The translations under genes and the position numbers were made by a program. Under the pieces are notes generated by a model. That model searched no databases. It had not been told where the DNA came from and worked only from the letters and a program-made list of their open reading frames with translations. Below, in pieces: positions 14,328-25,055 of a stretch of 64,000 nt of DNA (the stretch's first letter is position 1; each line of letters begins with the position of its first letter). This stretch comes from Branchiostoma belcheri (Eukaryota; Chordata; Leptocardii; Amphioxiformes; Branchiostomatidae): positions 180,681 through 244,680 of the forward strand of contig NW_017803080.1 in the NCBI RefSeq assembly GCF_001625305.1. Direction: 5' to 3'.

Positions 14328-17300
14328 AAGTAGTAGTAGTAGTTACTGCAGTAGTAGAAGTAGTAGTAGTAGGCAGTATATATTCTCTATTTCTTTGTTT
14401 TACTGCCTTTTTACTGTGTACATGCGATTAGCTTCAAGGCATGATTTTGCAAGTAGAGAATTTAGTATTGCTTGTTATGATAATTAATGTTTCCCGGCAG
14501 ATTTGTATTAAAGCTGCAGTGACCTCGAGCTCAGTAGGATGATTAACCCATCACTACTTAATCATTTAAACACATAAATCACATAATGCCCCTATGATGG
14601 ATGGTTTAAAAGGCAATCGTGCCATAAGTTTAAAAGTTTATCTTTTGCATCCGTATCTTTTTAAAACTATGTCATATCGCGCTATTGTGGAATATGACAT
14701 AATGCATGCATAGTTAAAAGTATTTGGTTGTGTTTGCGAGGAGCAGCGGGGGAAAATTGTCATTGACAAACCGGAAATGATAATGTTCCAATATGGCTAA
14801 TTATTTCTTTACAGGTAGCAGTCGGGCAACAGTGTTTAGCGCCATTGCTACCAGGCAAACCAACCATTCGGCAATACAAGTCAACCTCATAGGAGAAAGT
14901 GGTTTAAAACTGTTTGTCAACAACTCAGAAGTAGACCTACCAGTTTTGAGTGAAATTGTTGTCGACAACAGCGCTATTGTTGTGCGGAAGGAGGAAAACT
15001 CGATGCTAATGGCTTTCTACAGTGGTATCACGGTTAAAGTGGTGGCACAGAAGGTGAGGAAAATGCATTGATTTTGCTTTAAAATGAAAACAGATATTAC
15101 CTAAAGCACAAGGCACCATTTAATTCTATGTATTACATGTAAATGTATATTGAATTTGCAATATTAACTTGAATACTAAATAAGAAGTCCGGTTAAAACA
15201 GCACATATTAATACTCTAAACCTGGCAGTTTTGAGATCTTCGAACTCTCGTTCTATCTTGTCTTGTTGGCTTCAGGCAATGTTGTTGATTGAGGTCTCAG
15301 CACCGCCAGAGCTCAAGAACAAAACGCGTGGGTTGATGGGAAGGTGGGACGATGACACAACTGACGATTATGAGTTCTTCAACGGCACAGTTTTACCTGC
15401 AGATGCATCGGAGGAGGACCTGTATCACATGGGCACTACATGTAAGTCATGTAGAAGCTTTAATATACAATTGATTTGTCTTGAATGCAACCCAATATAC
15501 GTCGATGAAGATTATACATCCATGATATGATATATACAAGTGATACTCAAGTAATTTGATGGATTTTGAATGTATCCAGTTTATTCAGTAACAATTCCCA
15601 TGTTCAGTCCAATAACTTAACTGATAGGAATTGTTTCGTATATGCTTTAGAAAATCTAACGTTATCATCAGTTGCTTGCAAATAGTGATTTACATTTTAA
15701 ACGTGTGAAACACAGTTCGGATTCAACTTCGAACTCGGAGACCTCATATCTCCATGAAATATATGAGTTTTTGTAATGTTTTTTTTTTGTGTCATTGATT
15801 ATGGAAAAGGGTAGTATTTACCATGATCTAGTTAAATTCATAGTATTCTAACTTCAAATTACCATATTTTGCGTGTAAAATTCCTCTTCTTTGATAATAA
15901 TTCATTTCGACAATATTTATGCAGATGATCTTTACATTAACATAATATATGCATAGTTTGTTTGAGCCTTTATTTCAACTCGATATGTAACTGTGTTACA
16001 TGCTCTAATCGGCCGCTATTTCGGCCGCTTTTCATAGAGGTCGAGCGTGGAGGGGTATCAGGGGGTTATAACATAAATACTACTTGCTCACAAATGAATA
16101 CAAAATAATAATCATACAAAGTAAATAAATAAACAAAATGGCAATAACTAATAAATAAATCATAAGTCGTTGTGTCCAAAGTCGTTCAAAGTCAGTTACG
16201 ATACTAGCAGTCTTTTAAAGGTTCTAAGAGTAGGTGCTGCTCTAACATGCTGAGGAAGAGTGTTCCATACCAGCGAGCCGGAGTAGGCTAGGGATCTCCG
16301 GTATGTTTCTCTTAATGGCATCGCTACCGCAAGGAGATCAGTCGCGCTTTGTCTGGTGCTTCTGGTCGCTCTATCCCTACAGTACGTGAAAATCCGGCGC
16401 ATGTACGGCGGTAGTTGGTTGTTCAGGGCCTTATGTATTAGGAGGGCTTTGTGATGTTTGTGGGTTGACTTTACGTCCCTCCAGCCCAGACGTCGGTGGA
16501 CTTCGGCTGATGGAGTTAGATACGGGGCTCGTAGAATCAGCTTGCCAGCTCGGTTCTGCATCCTTTGCAATTTCCCCAACTCACGTTCGGGCGCAGTGTC
16601 CCAGACAATGCAGGCGTACATAATATGTGGCAAAAATATAGTTTTGTACAAAGTTAACAGAGTAGATGTTGGAAGGAATGTGCGGACGTGCTTTAAAATG
16701 CTGAGTGATCGCCTGAGTTTGCCCAAGACGGCATTTATTTGACACTTGCAGTTAAGATTACGATCAATTAACACACCTAGGTACTTGTAAAAGGTACATT
16801 CCGTTACAGTTGCCCCATTGATATACACTTCAGGACTTCTGCAACTGTTAAGCCTTTTATCTGTTCCAATAAGCATGAGTTTGCATTTACCACTGTTTAC
16901 GGATAATGAATTAGCTGTGAACCACGCACTGAGAAAGAGTATTTAGATCATTTTGGAGGTTGTACTCAATATCACTAACATCCTTGCTGCTATAGTAGAT
17001 GACAGTGTCGTCTGCATACATTGATATTTCACAAGTGAAACTAGTGATGTTAAACTTAAAATAGCTTTAACATGTCACAAGGTATTAAATTCCCATCATT
17101 CACCGATAGGAATCACAGAATTTTCACATTAATTATGCAAATTAGACCATCATTTGCATAATTGTTGCATGATCTGTTGATGTTACACCTGTCATAGATT
17201 AAATAGATTGCAAGTATAAAAGAATTGTTATATACAACACCGTAATCATAGAATTTCCTGCCTATTTATGCAATTTAAGTCCTCATTTGCATAATATTGC

Positions 17301-20300
17301 ATCCAATTTTGTTTATCTCTCTTTCTCTCAGATATCTACATACCAAAAATGATGAAAATGTGTTGTTTCAATCTTATCGGCTGTAAAGATTTTGCTACAA
17401 AGTCCTCCGCAGTTCCAGAACAAGTTGCAAGGTGGACCAACCCCATACCTCTTATTCCTGACAGGGAAAGCTATCTGTTAACCAAATTCAAGACCATAGC
17501 ATGTTCAGGACAAAAGATACAAAAACCGGAAGTTCTGATGCAGTACCAAGGTCATCCACCAGGAGGCCAATATTTCACCTTTGTCTTCCTAAGACTTACC
17601 AACATACCAAATATCATCATAATCTATAAAGGCGTTATGAAGTTATGCTGACTACAAATGTACGGAAACACAGACACACAGGCACAGGTACACACACACG
17701 CGCGCGCAAAAACAATACCTCCATTATTCGTGAAGGTAACAAAACAAATTAAATTTGTTTCAGGGCAAGTGACAAGAGATGAAGGGCCCAGAAAATCCAT
17801 TTTCCACTACCTTCACGGAGAAAGCCTCGCTAACTTTACATCTCCCTCCTTCCTGCCGGCATTTACTGACCAAATCTTGAGTTTTGCTGGTCCCGATCTG
17901 GAGAGTCAGGCTAGAGCCGTCTGTGGGAACGACACCGCCTGCCTGTTCGATGTGGCCGAGACAGGAGACGTCGAGGTGGGTGAAATGGAGAAAGAGGGCC
18001 AAAGAAGGTTCAAGGAAAAGGTGTCAGGAAGAGGTTAGATTTCCGTGATTGATTCTTTCAACCATAGCTACTACCGTAGCATATCATAAATATAATATTC
18101 GTATTTAAATAGAACATGTTTACTGATAGAGGTAATGCATGCATACACAAACTGTAATGTCAGCACAAAGTTTTAAGGATTAATATTCATCTGTTAATAA
18201 GTTTTGTGAAGCTGTTGAATCGATCAATATTATTCACGATACTAACGTATTCATGATTTTTGATATAGAAAACTTCCCACCCGTCATCTCTGCCCCAGAG
18301 GTTGTGAACGTGACACCTGGCCAGGTTGCTAGGATACAGATCAACGCTACGGACCCAGCTGGGTCAGAGGTCACGTTCACTTTGTGGGGTGAAGTTCCTC
18401 CAGGGATATCTATATTAGCCGATGGAAGCTACGCAAATGTTACTATAAACGTTACATCTGATTCTCCCTTCAGTCTAAAGGTTGGTAGTATTATAATTAA
18501 ATTGTCATTAAATCCAGACAGTCAATTCCGCTTTCAGTCGAGTTTGAAAGTCTCTGATTTAAAAACCTTTACGTCATACATTAGCCAAATAATGTTAGGC
18601 TTTAAGGAGGAAGTATTGCAATGATGTCTATAATTTGTAAATTTTGGAAATTGATAATTTAGAAAATTATATGCATAGACAATAAATTGTACTGTTGACC
18701 AAAATAAAGTAGGCCAAACTTTTTTAAGTCGATAGCTTTAGTTATCGTGCTACAGACCATCCTAACATCCAGCTATACATCGAAATAAAAGCTAAGAAAA
18801 ACATTCTAGGCGAGAAAACTTTCTAGGCGAGAAAAGGGTACGTCGACTAAATATTTCAATAAGATTATATACATTTTTATATTTATATAATTTTTTCAAA
18901 CTAACATTAGGAACTTACGTCACTTCCTCTTAGGTTTTACTTACCTCTTATTAAATTAAGTGATCATGTTTATCCATCTTTGTTTAATTTAAGATTTTGA
19001 ATTTAAGATGACTAAATTATTCTAGTGCCATTAACCAAGCAATAATTTTTTTTTGAAAAAATTTATTGAAAAAATGTACACTTCTCGTTTCCAGGTTATA
19101 GTCACCAATTATGGGAACAGTTCTTCCCTGTACTGGCCTGTTCTCGCCATGTGTTCCTGTTCACCAAACGGGGACTGCAACTCAACTTACACAGATGATC
19201 TTGACCCAGCACTTGTAACGGAGGGCAATAGGTACAAAAATGATCAGTGGTGATACATTAAAGTACCCAAATATTTTTATTGGGTTACAATTAGTGAAAT
19301 CATCGAATTATTCAGTATTACCTTTCATTGATTAATAAACATTATAAATGTCATTTGAAAGCCTCTATAAAACCTACTATAATAAAAGAGTAATAGAGTA
19401 ATTAAATGGTTTTATGAAGTCTTTTTTAGAAAGGCATTGACGTATTATATTGTTCTGTGGAGGTTTTAATGAGGTAGATTATTATTAAATGGGCTCAGGT
19501 AAGCTATAGCTTAGTCTTTAATGACTCATTCAGATTTATTCTTTCATTTTAAATACATTGATTTTCACACATTTTTTAGGTTTGTGCAGCAGAGATGCGT
19601 TTGCCAAAATGGCTACACCGGTAAACGTTGCGAAAGTGATCTCGATGCTTGTTCGGCGAACTTTGTTCCATGTTTCCCGGGAGCCACCTGCACGGACCTC
19701 CCTCCTCCAGCCGGACTGGACGGGTACATTTGCAGCGGATGCCCCATGGGATACGTCATGAACGAAAACACATGTCAAGGTAAAGCACTATAGATAATCG
19801 GAATGTATTTTTTTACGGGACGGAAGTATTGTTTCGGGAGGTTTTTTCTCGGGAGGCTTAATGTATGTCGTAATGGAAGTGAGTAGGAGTAGTCTCCTGT
19901 GCAGGCTCCGCGGTGGGCGTGAATTTTGATACAGAATTTTTAACGCGTTATTTTACTAACCGACCATTCTACATAGCCGCCGAGAGAAGGTTCCATTCCC
20001 TTCTCTCGGCGGCTAGGATGGCCGGCTAGTAAAATAACGCGTTAGAAATTGTACAAAACATTGTATCAAAATCCCCGCCCACCCCGGAGCCTGCACAGGA
20101 GGCTGAAAAGGAGAAGGTTGGATTTCAGTTGATAGATTGGGTTGTAGCCTGTGTTAGTTGGTCATCAGGAATGTATATTGTGTAATACAGGTACTAAAAA
20201 ATTAAGCATGAATTGGTGTAATAGCTGGAGTTACAACACATAGATTCCTCCAATATGTTACAATATATTAATGCAAACAATGTACTTCCGGGAATTTGAA

Positions 20301-23300
20301 ATCTTTGATTTCGTGATTTTTTTTGACGGAAAACATCGATTGATGCAGTTAGTAATAGACATAAAGGTAAAAAAAAAGTAGCCTCCACCATCAAAAATGC
20401 ATGAGCCAAATGTATTGTGTCCTTTCAGCATATGATAGTACACTTTACTTCTTTTTTATATACCCATACAGACATAGACGAATGCGAAACCACTGAAGGG
20501 TCAGTCTGTCACCACTACTGCATTAACCTTGTTGGGAACTTCACCTGTGGATGCGAGGAAGGTTATCATCTTTCAGACGACGGACATTCTTGCAAGGGTG
20601 ACATTAATTTTAGTTTCAAAATCTTCTATCTATGACTTAATTCATAGCCTTTGTAATTTTTTCTCAAAGACTGTGATATGCCATCTATTCCTATGTTGGA
20701 TATGCTTTCAAATGTTTGTATCATACTATTTTATTCCCAATACTAAAACGTATTTCAATAATTTCTAATCTAACTTTTACATTAGTAAATAGAGTAATAT
20801 TTCTATTTTGATATAAAAGATACAGTTGAAGAGATTACGAAATCAAACTTTTCTTTCTTATTCATTATATTATAAAAGAGAGTTTTAATCTTAACGCTTA
20901 CTATTACTAATTGATTAACGATCAATTATAGCCATCTGATATATGTTTCAGACATAGACGAATGTTCAGTGTTGAACAACTGTAGCCAACGGTGCGATAA
21001 CTCACCCGGCTCCTACGTGTGCGGCTGCTGGGAGGGTTTCACCCTTCAGTCAGACGGAATACGGTGTGAACGTAAGTTTAACCTATTCAAACTGGATCCC
21101 AGGGATAAATGATGAAAATTGAATTGCCAATTTCCTCAACATGAACTTGAATTTATTGCACATTTTTGATCTGGGTGTATAATATACAGTATAAGGCATC
21201 AACTTCACAGATGAGGATCAGGAACTTACCGGCGCAAACAATATAAGAACTTTTTTTTAATTAAGAACCCAATTCCTATCGCAAAATCCATGGATCTTTA
21301 CTAAAATATTATTCAGCATTCAGCAATATATTCAAAAGGAATTTGTACATCTATCAATGATTGATTTGTATTTAGCCTTTTAACAATGGCATTTCTTATT
21401 CATCATTAGCGGAGAAACCGTGTGGCCTGAACGAAGACCCCGGCTGTGATCCCGGGACAAGTGACTGTATCTTGACTGTAGATGGAGACCCGACATGTGT
21501 ATGTAACAAGGGGTACATTTTGCTGGAGGACGGGGTGACGTGCCAAGGTAATTTTTTCTTATTTAAACGTTATTTCAGGCACTTGGCCCATATGACATAC
21601 ATACAGGAATATAAGGTACAGAAAAAGGACCGAGTAGCTAAAATACTTCTACCTAAATAAATAACTTAAAAATACAAGATTAACGTAATGCCTCCAAAAT
21701 GGGCTAAGATAAAAACAGTCGGAGTGGGCAAAAGTATGTATAATCTCAGAAGAAAGCAACCGGGAAATGAACAAATGGGATAGTTTACGAAGCTTAGCGT
21801 CAAATGTGTCGAGTCTGTTACTTGCGACAAGTAAACTAGTACTGGACTGTCTGTTCACACTAAGCAGCAGCTTAAGGGCTCCTGTTGTGGTGCACCTGTC
21901 GGTCTAGGGCCACTCGTAACTTAGAAATAACGCCCACACTATAATCAGACCAGAGTTAAGCTCTTTTTCTACCTCCATGATACAAACTGGCACAATAGCT
22001 ACAGAACAACATGCGCTTTACCTCAACAGAGCAGTGACGGAATCCACGTTTAAGCGAATTCGCTCTAGCATAAGCTTACGAGTATTTGAGGATTTTAACC
22101 TGTATTTAGAACGTAACCACTACTCTCAGCCAATGAGAGTCCTTCATGATCTGTGTCCATATCCCCATAATGCAAGAAAAGTGTGGTACTTGGTGCCAAG
22201 CGAAACTGTAATGATTTATATTATCTCTAGACAAAAACGAATGTGCCACCGGCGAGAACCACTGTGACCAGATATGTAACAACACTGCAGGAGGGTATAA
22301 CTGCTCTTGTTTTGATGGGTTTGAGCTCACTAACAACCCAGTACACCCATGCTCAGGTAAATGTTTTTGCTGTAAACGTTTGCAAACGTATACAATTATG
22401 CAATAAGCTTTGCAGTTATTTTGTTGATTTTACAGAGTGCATTTTTGCAAAATTGTAATTTAAGTACCATCTGCATTTTAAGAATTCTAAATACAAAGCA
22501 TTGTACAAGACAATTTAAGTAGGAAATGAAAACAGTTACAATTAGCGTATTACACGGAGAAATGTGTTATGTGTAACGTGATTTGAAATCGGTCAATTTT
22601 TCAGATATCGATGAGTGCTACGAAGGCACGTACAACTGCAGCAAGGGTGAACTCTGTGTTAACGCACCAGGGTCATACACTTGTGTATGCAGTCCCGGCA
22701 TGTACCGACAGGGGGAGATCTGCTCACCCAGCACAACAGCATCTTCAATTGTTACTGTAACAAGTGATTCAGACCAGGCTTATCACAATAACGCAGTTGT
22801 AATAGTCACAGAAATGCGACTAGAAGAGGTAGGGACACATCACATCAAATGACAGAAATGTTACCAATCATGATTTTGTTTTTAAATCATTTGTACATTA
22901 GAGTGTTGGAAATCTAGTCGGATTTAGGAAATTCGCATTATTACATCAGATTGTTGCAGCATTTTTTTCTCATACATGTCATGCCCTGTAGCTCACAGAA
23001 GCCAAGTTAGAAGCTGTGAAGGTTGCAACAGCGACGAGTGTGACGTCATGGTGCGCGAGCCACATGCTGGAGTACGAGGCCTGTTCATTGGAAAGAGCCA
23101 GGAAGAAACGGTGAGAATATAATTCTAAAATTTTTGTTGTTCATTTCAAAACTCGACTTCATCTTTCAAATCTTGAAAGTCCATCGGTGTCAGTAAAAGT
23201 CGTTATCAAGCAGGGAATTTGACTTACCTATCAGGTAAGTTTCAGCAGTCTTCGTCAATTAATGATCAATCCACCGCGTCTGTGATAGCATATGTGATGA

Positions 23301-24676
23301 GCAGTGGATTTTAGGTTTCGGCAAGTTTCTAGCACTTTCTGACGTCCCCCGTCTATGTTGATGGGTTTTGAAACATTGTACCTGATTGCTGTTATTACCA
23401 TTAGGAGGTGTTTCTGCAGCTCTAAAAATGTAACCTATTTTCCACAAAATTGTAAAAATCTGATGTTTGTTAATGTTTATCATACCTTAATATGTTAATC
23501 TTCTTTTTCAGTGATTCGTATGCGATTCGGGTTTACTCCGAAAATGTTCGCTTTCTGGCGTCATTTCCCCGCAGTCTGTCGGATGACGTCATCGCGATTG
23601 CCGAGTACGTCACTCTCCAGACCTCCGTGTTACCTGCCGACATTCTCTTTGCTGCCGTCCAACATGGTGTCATCATCATCGAAGAAGCGCTGGGTGACAA
23701 GCGAATAGTTCGAGTCGTCAAGGCTACGTTGTTTAACATAACTGATGAGGTGCCACCGACGGAACTGCAGCCAGCAATGGAACCAGCAATATATGTCATC
23801 ACAGGGTTGGCCGCAGGCCTTGTCGTCGCTGCGGTCATTGCCTTTCTGTATAGATGCAAGAGGTTAGCCAAATATTGCATTACTATTATGATCTTGCTTT
23901 TGTAAGAACTTGGAACTACAGGATATCAAACGCGATAGAAGAGGAATCACTTTTTGCTTCAAATTGCCCCTCCCGCGATTACGAAAGAAAGGACCTGTTT
24001 ATAGAGACCAACAAATTCCATCCTAATTTCTCAACCGTAAAAGACAAAAAGAAATCTATTTTCCTCTAATAATATAACTCGGAAAACCCTCGCATTACGT
24101 GCATTAAGTGTATTTTTTTTAATAAACGTTACACATATGTACGAAAATGATTTTTGAAAATTAGGTTAGAATTTTGGGTGAAAATTGAGACAAAAGTAGC
24201 CAAGCGCCATATTGTTTTCTATTGTCTGCCATGTTTATTCTCATGTTATAAATGTAAGAGCAAACTCCTTTTTCTATCTCCGGATATATGTAACTACTGG
24301 TCATGATCAAATTTTACAAACAATGCCAACTCATATCCCATTTATATCGAACTTTGAGTGTTAGAATCACGCTGTTAAGCAGGTTACTCACGTTCTTACT
24401 ACACCATTCGTATGTCAAGAAACATCAAGAGAAGACGCAAACAGAAATTTGCGTGTACAAATACATACACGCCCACGCGCGCACACACACAAATAAACAA
24501 GAAGCATAATTATGAATGCATTATATCTACTGACATGCAGTTGTCTGTGTGTTCCCAGGAAGTCCAAGATTTCTCCCCGGTCTGAAGACATCGCTTTGAC
24601 AACTGAAGAACATCCTCAGGTCCGATCCATTAAAACCCCGTCAGGCTTAGGCGCTTTGACAGACGTCTCCATTTGA
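236..24676 (+). CDS. Mucin-4-like membrane glycoprotein (cbEGF-NIDO-AMOP-VWD-EGF-TM), 5' partial
   Basis: Large type I membrane glycoprotein of the mucin-4 / mucin-like family, probably an epithelial surface or matrix protein. Exons: 236-361, 739-858, 2074-2193, 3106-3216, 4327-4457, 5199-5463, 8183-8286, 8614-8707, 9302-9409, 9841-10030, 11123-11252, 11857-11934, 13423-13579, 14074-14214, 14815-15053, 15276-15441, 17764-18033, 18269-18480, 19095-19231, 19580-19779, 20472-20597, 20952-21071, 21410-21547, 22231-22356, 22605-22828, 22992-23110, 23512-23862, 24559-24676. Every junction is AG/GT and all phases agree, giving about 1,473 codons to a TGA at 24674. The first exon enters in phase 1, so the start codon, signal peptide and any mucin-like Ser/Thr region lie upstream. 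Order of modules is four cbEGF, NIDO, AMOP, VWD, post-VWD, EGFs, TM, short tail; this matches MUC4 and invertebrate mucin-like proteins, with extra cbEGFs at the front. Exon ends come from reading splice signals, not transcripts. Confidence 0.92.
1190..1520 (-). pseudogene. Penelope-like element GIY-YIG fragment
   Basis: Read on the - strand, this intronic stretch encodes a broken GIY-YIG endonuclease end of a Penelope-like retroelement: T-Y-I-G-E-T-E-R then R-F-L-E-H near 1450-1510, later [10 protein letters not shown], then R-G-V-K-E-A and L-N-R-D-G-G-R near 1270. In-frame stops (for example between K-E-A-V and I-R-A-H) show it is dead. It lies antisense in the intron 859-2073. Confidence 0.75.
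2790..3050 (+). mobile_element. tRNA-derived SINE with 11-bp target-site duplication
   Basis: The head looks like a tRNA promoter: an A-box-like TGGCGCAACGGCAGCGTG near 2802 and a B-box-like GGTTTGAGGCC near 2846. The body contains the phrase GGGAAAGGCACTTTAC seen in three other copies in this window. Both sides are flanked by CAAAAAGCACT (2779-2789 and 3051-3061), a perfect 11-bp target-site duplication. It lies in the intron 2194-3105, in the same orientation as the gene. Confidence 0.85.
3715..4125 (-). pseudogene. Penelope-like element GIY-YIG fragment and 3' tail
   Basis: On the - strand: L-K-T-R-F-L-E-H near 4090, [10 protein letters not shown] near 4000, K-R-G-I-K-E-A-I near 3950 and L-N-R-D-G-G-R-Y near 3885, interrupted by stops. 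The non-coding tail continues to about 3715 and matches the repeat at 26275-26381. Same family as 1190-1520; lies in intron 3217-4326. Confidence 0.75.
4327..9409 (+). CDS. NIDO domain of the mucin-like gene (five exons)
   Basis: Exons 4327-4457, 5199-5463, 8183-8286, 8614-8707 and 9302-9409 encode a NIDO domain (extracellular domain of nidogen, MUC4 and alpha-tectorin). Visible signatures in order: D-L-Y-P-Y-G at the start, R-V-Y then [10 protein letters not shown] across the first junction, [27 protein letters not shown], and Y-N-A-G-D-G. The end of the domain (G-R-W-G-F) is in exon 9841. Two acceptor choices were decided by phase: 4327 rather than the AG at 4291, and 9302 rather than the AG at 9293, because the alternatives hit a stop or the wrong phase. 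Confidence 0.92.
4745..5150 (-). repeat. Dispersed repeat copy, degenerate
   Basis: Contains the phrase for 'cctcctagcgtctttcc...acttcagcagaacttcc' shared with the better copy at 59050-59935. Intronic, no coding capacity seen. Boundaries are approximate. Confidence 0.4.
5830..5847. repeat. 18-bp perfect palindrome
   Basis: ATGCCCATATATGGGCAT reads the same on both strands. It lies about 170 bp before a 22-bp minisatellite, an arrangement echoed near 61.9 kb. Confidence 0.9.
6014..6155. repeat. 22-bp minisatellite (about six units)
   Basis: Imperfect tandem units of about 22 bp built on GCGGGAGAGTGCGGTACG, with GTTCT/GTCCA variation between them. The array is GC-rich in an AT-rich intron. 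It keeps several frames open on both strands, which explains the unusually long frames here. Confidence 0.8.
6655..6735 (+). repeat. tRNA-like sequence (SINE head or tRNA pseudogene)
   Basis: TAGCTCGGTTGG near 6672 fits an RNA polymerase III A box, and AGTTCGAACCCC near 6717 fits a B box at tRNA-like spacing. I could not pair a convincing acceptor stem, so this is more likely a SINE head or relic than a working tRNA. Confidence 0.5.
9086..9192. repeat. (AC)n microsatellite
   Basis: A run of AC with sparse AG/AT/GC interruptions in the NIDO intron 8708-9301. Confidence 0.95.
9841..13579 (+). CDS. AMOP domain of the mucin-like gene (four exons)
   Basis: Exons 9841-10030, 11123-11252, 11857-11934 and 13423-13579 encode an AMOP domain, found in MUC4, SUSD2 and ISM proteins and usually C-terminal to NIDO. 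Signatures: an initial C-S-M-W, the characteristic [14 protein letters not shown] in the middle, [11 protein letters not shown], then R-C-C-V-E-L and [11 protein letters not shown], the last matching the C..Y..RRP end of AMOP. Phase runs 1-2-0-0-1 through the block. The first exon also holds the last residues of NIDO. Confidence 0.9.
10800..11000 (+). repeat. Dispersed repeat copy ending in a CAGACAGACAAA tail
   Basis: Shares 'gttatgctg...cataaacagacagac...ggtgaaggtaa' with the copies at 12930-13135, 17545-17745 and 33700-33890. Intronic and non-coding. Confidence 0.5.
12190..12420 (+). mobile_element. Degenerate tRNA-derived SINE
   Basis: Resembles the SINE at 2790: GATTCAAACCCCTGATAC as a B-box region, then AAAGGCACTTTACCC. 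More diverged, with no clear target duplication. Lies in intron 11935-13422. Confidence 0.5.
12840..13135 (+). repeat. Dispersed repeat with (AC/AGAC)n tail
   Basis: Contains CCACCAGGAGGCCCATATTT, 'aagacttaccaacat', 'gttatgctgac' and a terminal CACACAGACAGA tract followed by 'caatacctccattttt'. The same order of phrases occurs at 17430-17745 and 33185-33890, and in reverse at 59050-59935. Confidence 0.65.
14074..18033 (+). CDS. VWD domain and C-terminal flank of the mucin-like gene
   Basis: Exons 14074-14214, 14815-15053, 15276-15441 and 17764-18033. The domain opens with [12 protein letters not shown] and F-N-G-L-G-E-Y, the hallmark of von Willebrand D domains, and closes with [10 protein letters not shown] and N-G-T-V-L-P, matching the G-L-L-G-x-x-x-x-D...NGT motif. 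Exon 17764 begins W-Q-V-T and carries S-I-F-H-Y and [12 protein letters not shown], which parallels the segment after VWD in MUC4 and SUSD2. The junction at 15441/17764 recreates the Trp codon. The 2.3-kb intron between them contains an antisense reverse-transcriptase fragment. The donor after 18033 (GTTAGA) is weak; a GTGGGT at 17974 is an alternative but would drop conserved residues. Confidence 0.9.
14285..14375. repeat. (GTA)n trinucleotide microsatellite
   Basis: A run of TAG/GTA triplets just after the first VWD exon, inside intron 14215-14814. Confidence 0.9.
16080..17045 (-). pseudogene. CR1/L2-like reverse transcriptase fragment, antisense in VWD intron
   Basis: The - strand encodes the C-terminal half of a non-LTR reverse transcriptase. 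A catalytic Y-A-D-D box is visible near 17010, followed after a one-base frameshift near 16922 by an open frame of 226 codons (16196-16876) with Y-K-Y-L-G-V-L-I-D and I-M-Y-A-C-I-V-W-D, typical thumb-region motifs of CR1/L2/Jockey elements. The 5' part is missing. Its 3' end lies near 16080-16150, where A/T-rich TAAATAAA repeats form a tail. Dead copy. Confidence 0.85.
17430..17750 (+). repeat. Dispersed repeat copy with AC tail
   Basis: Same order of phrases as 12840-13135 (CCACCAGGAGGCCAATATTT, 'aagacttaccaacat', 'gttatgctgac', AC tract, 'caatacctccatt'). It ends only about 15 bp before the acceptor of exon 17764. Confidence 0.6.
18269..19231 (+). CDS. Post-VWD beta-rich region of the mucin-like gene
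   Basis: Exons 18269-18480 and 19095-19231. The first begins E-N-F-P-P-V-I, the N-[FY]-P-P-V-I that follows VWD in MUC4, and continues as a roughly 70-residue segment rich in N-x-[ST] sites that resembles an Ig/cadherin-like beta fold. The second carries C-S-C-S-P-N-G-D-C and splits an Arg codon with exon 19580. I do not assign a named domain. Confidence 0.8.
19580..22828 (+). CDS. Six C-terminal EGF-type exons of the mucin-like gene
   Basis: Exons 19580-19779, 20472-20597, 20952-21071, 21410-21547, 22231-22356 and 22605-22828. The first holds the end of one EGF ([12 protein letters not shown]) plus a second EGF-like module beginning D-L-D-A-C. Exons 20472, 20952, 22231 and 22605 are cbEGF modules starting D-[IK]-[DN]-E-C; 21410 starts P-E-K-P-C and is a non-calcium variant. 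Four are symmetric phase 1-1 exons. Exon 22605 runs past its EGF into the juxtamembrane region and ends in phase 0. Confidence 0.9.
19891..20104. mobile_element. Foldback (hairpin) MITE, about 214 bp
   Basis: Two arms of about 100 bp are reverse complements: AGTCTCCTGTGCAGGCTCCG at 19891 pairs with the end at 20085-20104, and CGCCGAGAGAAGG near 19980 pairs with CCTTCTCTCGGCG across a loop of about 10 bp. Shared interior includes AACGCGTTATTTTACTA. The element lies in intron 19780-20471, inside an older repeat also seen near 11340-11530. Confidence 0.85.
21548..22230 (+). other. Intron without recognisable features
   Basis: Intron between two C-terminal EGF exons of the mucin-like gene. I see no repeat with a clear second copy and no exon-like frame. 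Confidence 0.5.
22992..24676 (+). CDS. Juxtamembrane region, transmembrane helix and tail of the mucin-like gene
   Basis: Exons 22992-23110, 23512-23862 and 24559-24676. About 130 residues of mixed helix/strand character precede a hydrophobic segment of about 21 residues at 23789-23851, followed by a Y-R-C-K-R-K-S-K stop-transfer cluster. The cytoplasmic tail is about 40 residues and ends D-V-S-I. The juxtamembrane block sits where a SEA-type module might be expected, but I see no clear SEA signature or GSxxx cleavage site. The stop is TGA at 24674-24676. Confidence 0.88.
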
Positions 24677-24983
24677 TTACTATGTTCTGTGTGCTTCCGT
24701 AGTTGTAATATATGCATTGGTTTTGCAAAAAGGTTCATGTATTAATATCATAGCTACAGTAACAGTTGTTCAGACGGCGTATGGTTCACTTTAATTGTCC
24801 GGAAGCAAAAGTACGTTTCGAATTTGTTTGTTTTTTTTTGCTTTTTAAACCTAGTTGTACAAGAATTCCATAACGTCAGTTAAATTTCATGCAAACGATT
24901 TTACTCTTATTTTCATTCTAAACAACACGTATAAGTTACCAAATGTTTAAATGGCTATATAAATACTTAAGCGGATAAACTAT

Positions 24984-25055
24984 AGAAAGTGCCAGCTGGA
25001 GCCTTTAACTGGCTTACAAGGTATGTGTCAGCCACTGAATACCCAGAGAAGCTAA
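24984..25055. repeat. Direct repeat copy 1 (with 26066-26138)
   Basis: AGAAAGTGCCAGCTGGAGCC followed by TGGCTTACAAGGTATG recurs at 26066-26138 with about 85% identity by eye. The second copy borders a reverse-transcriptase remnant, so this is probably retroelement-derived. Confidence 0.65.
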
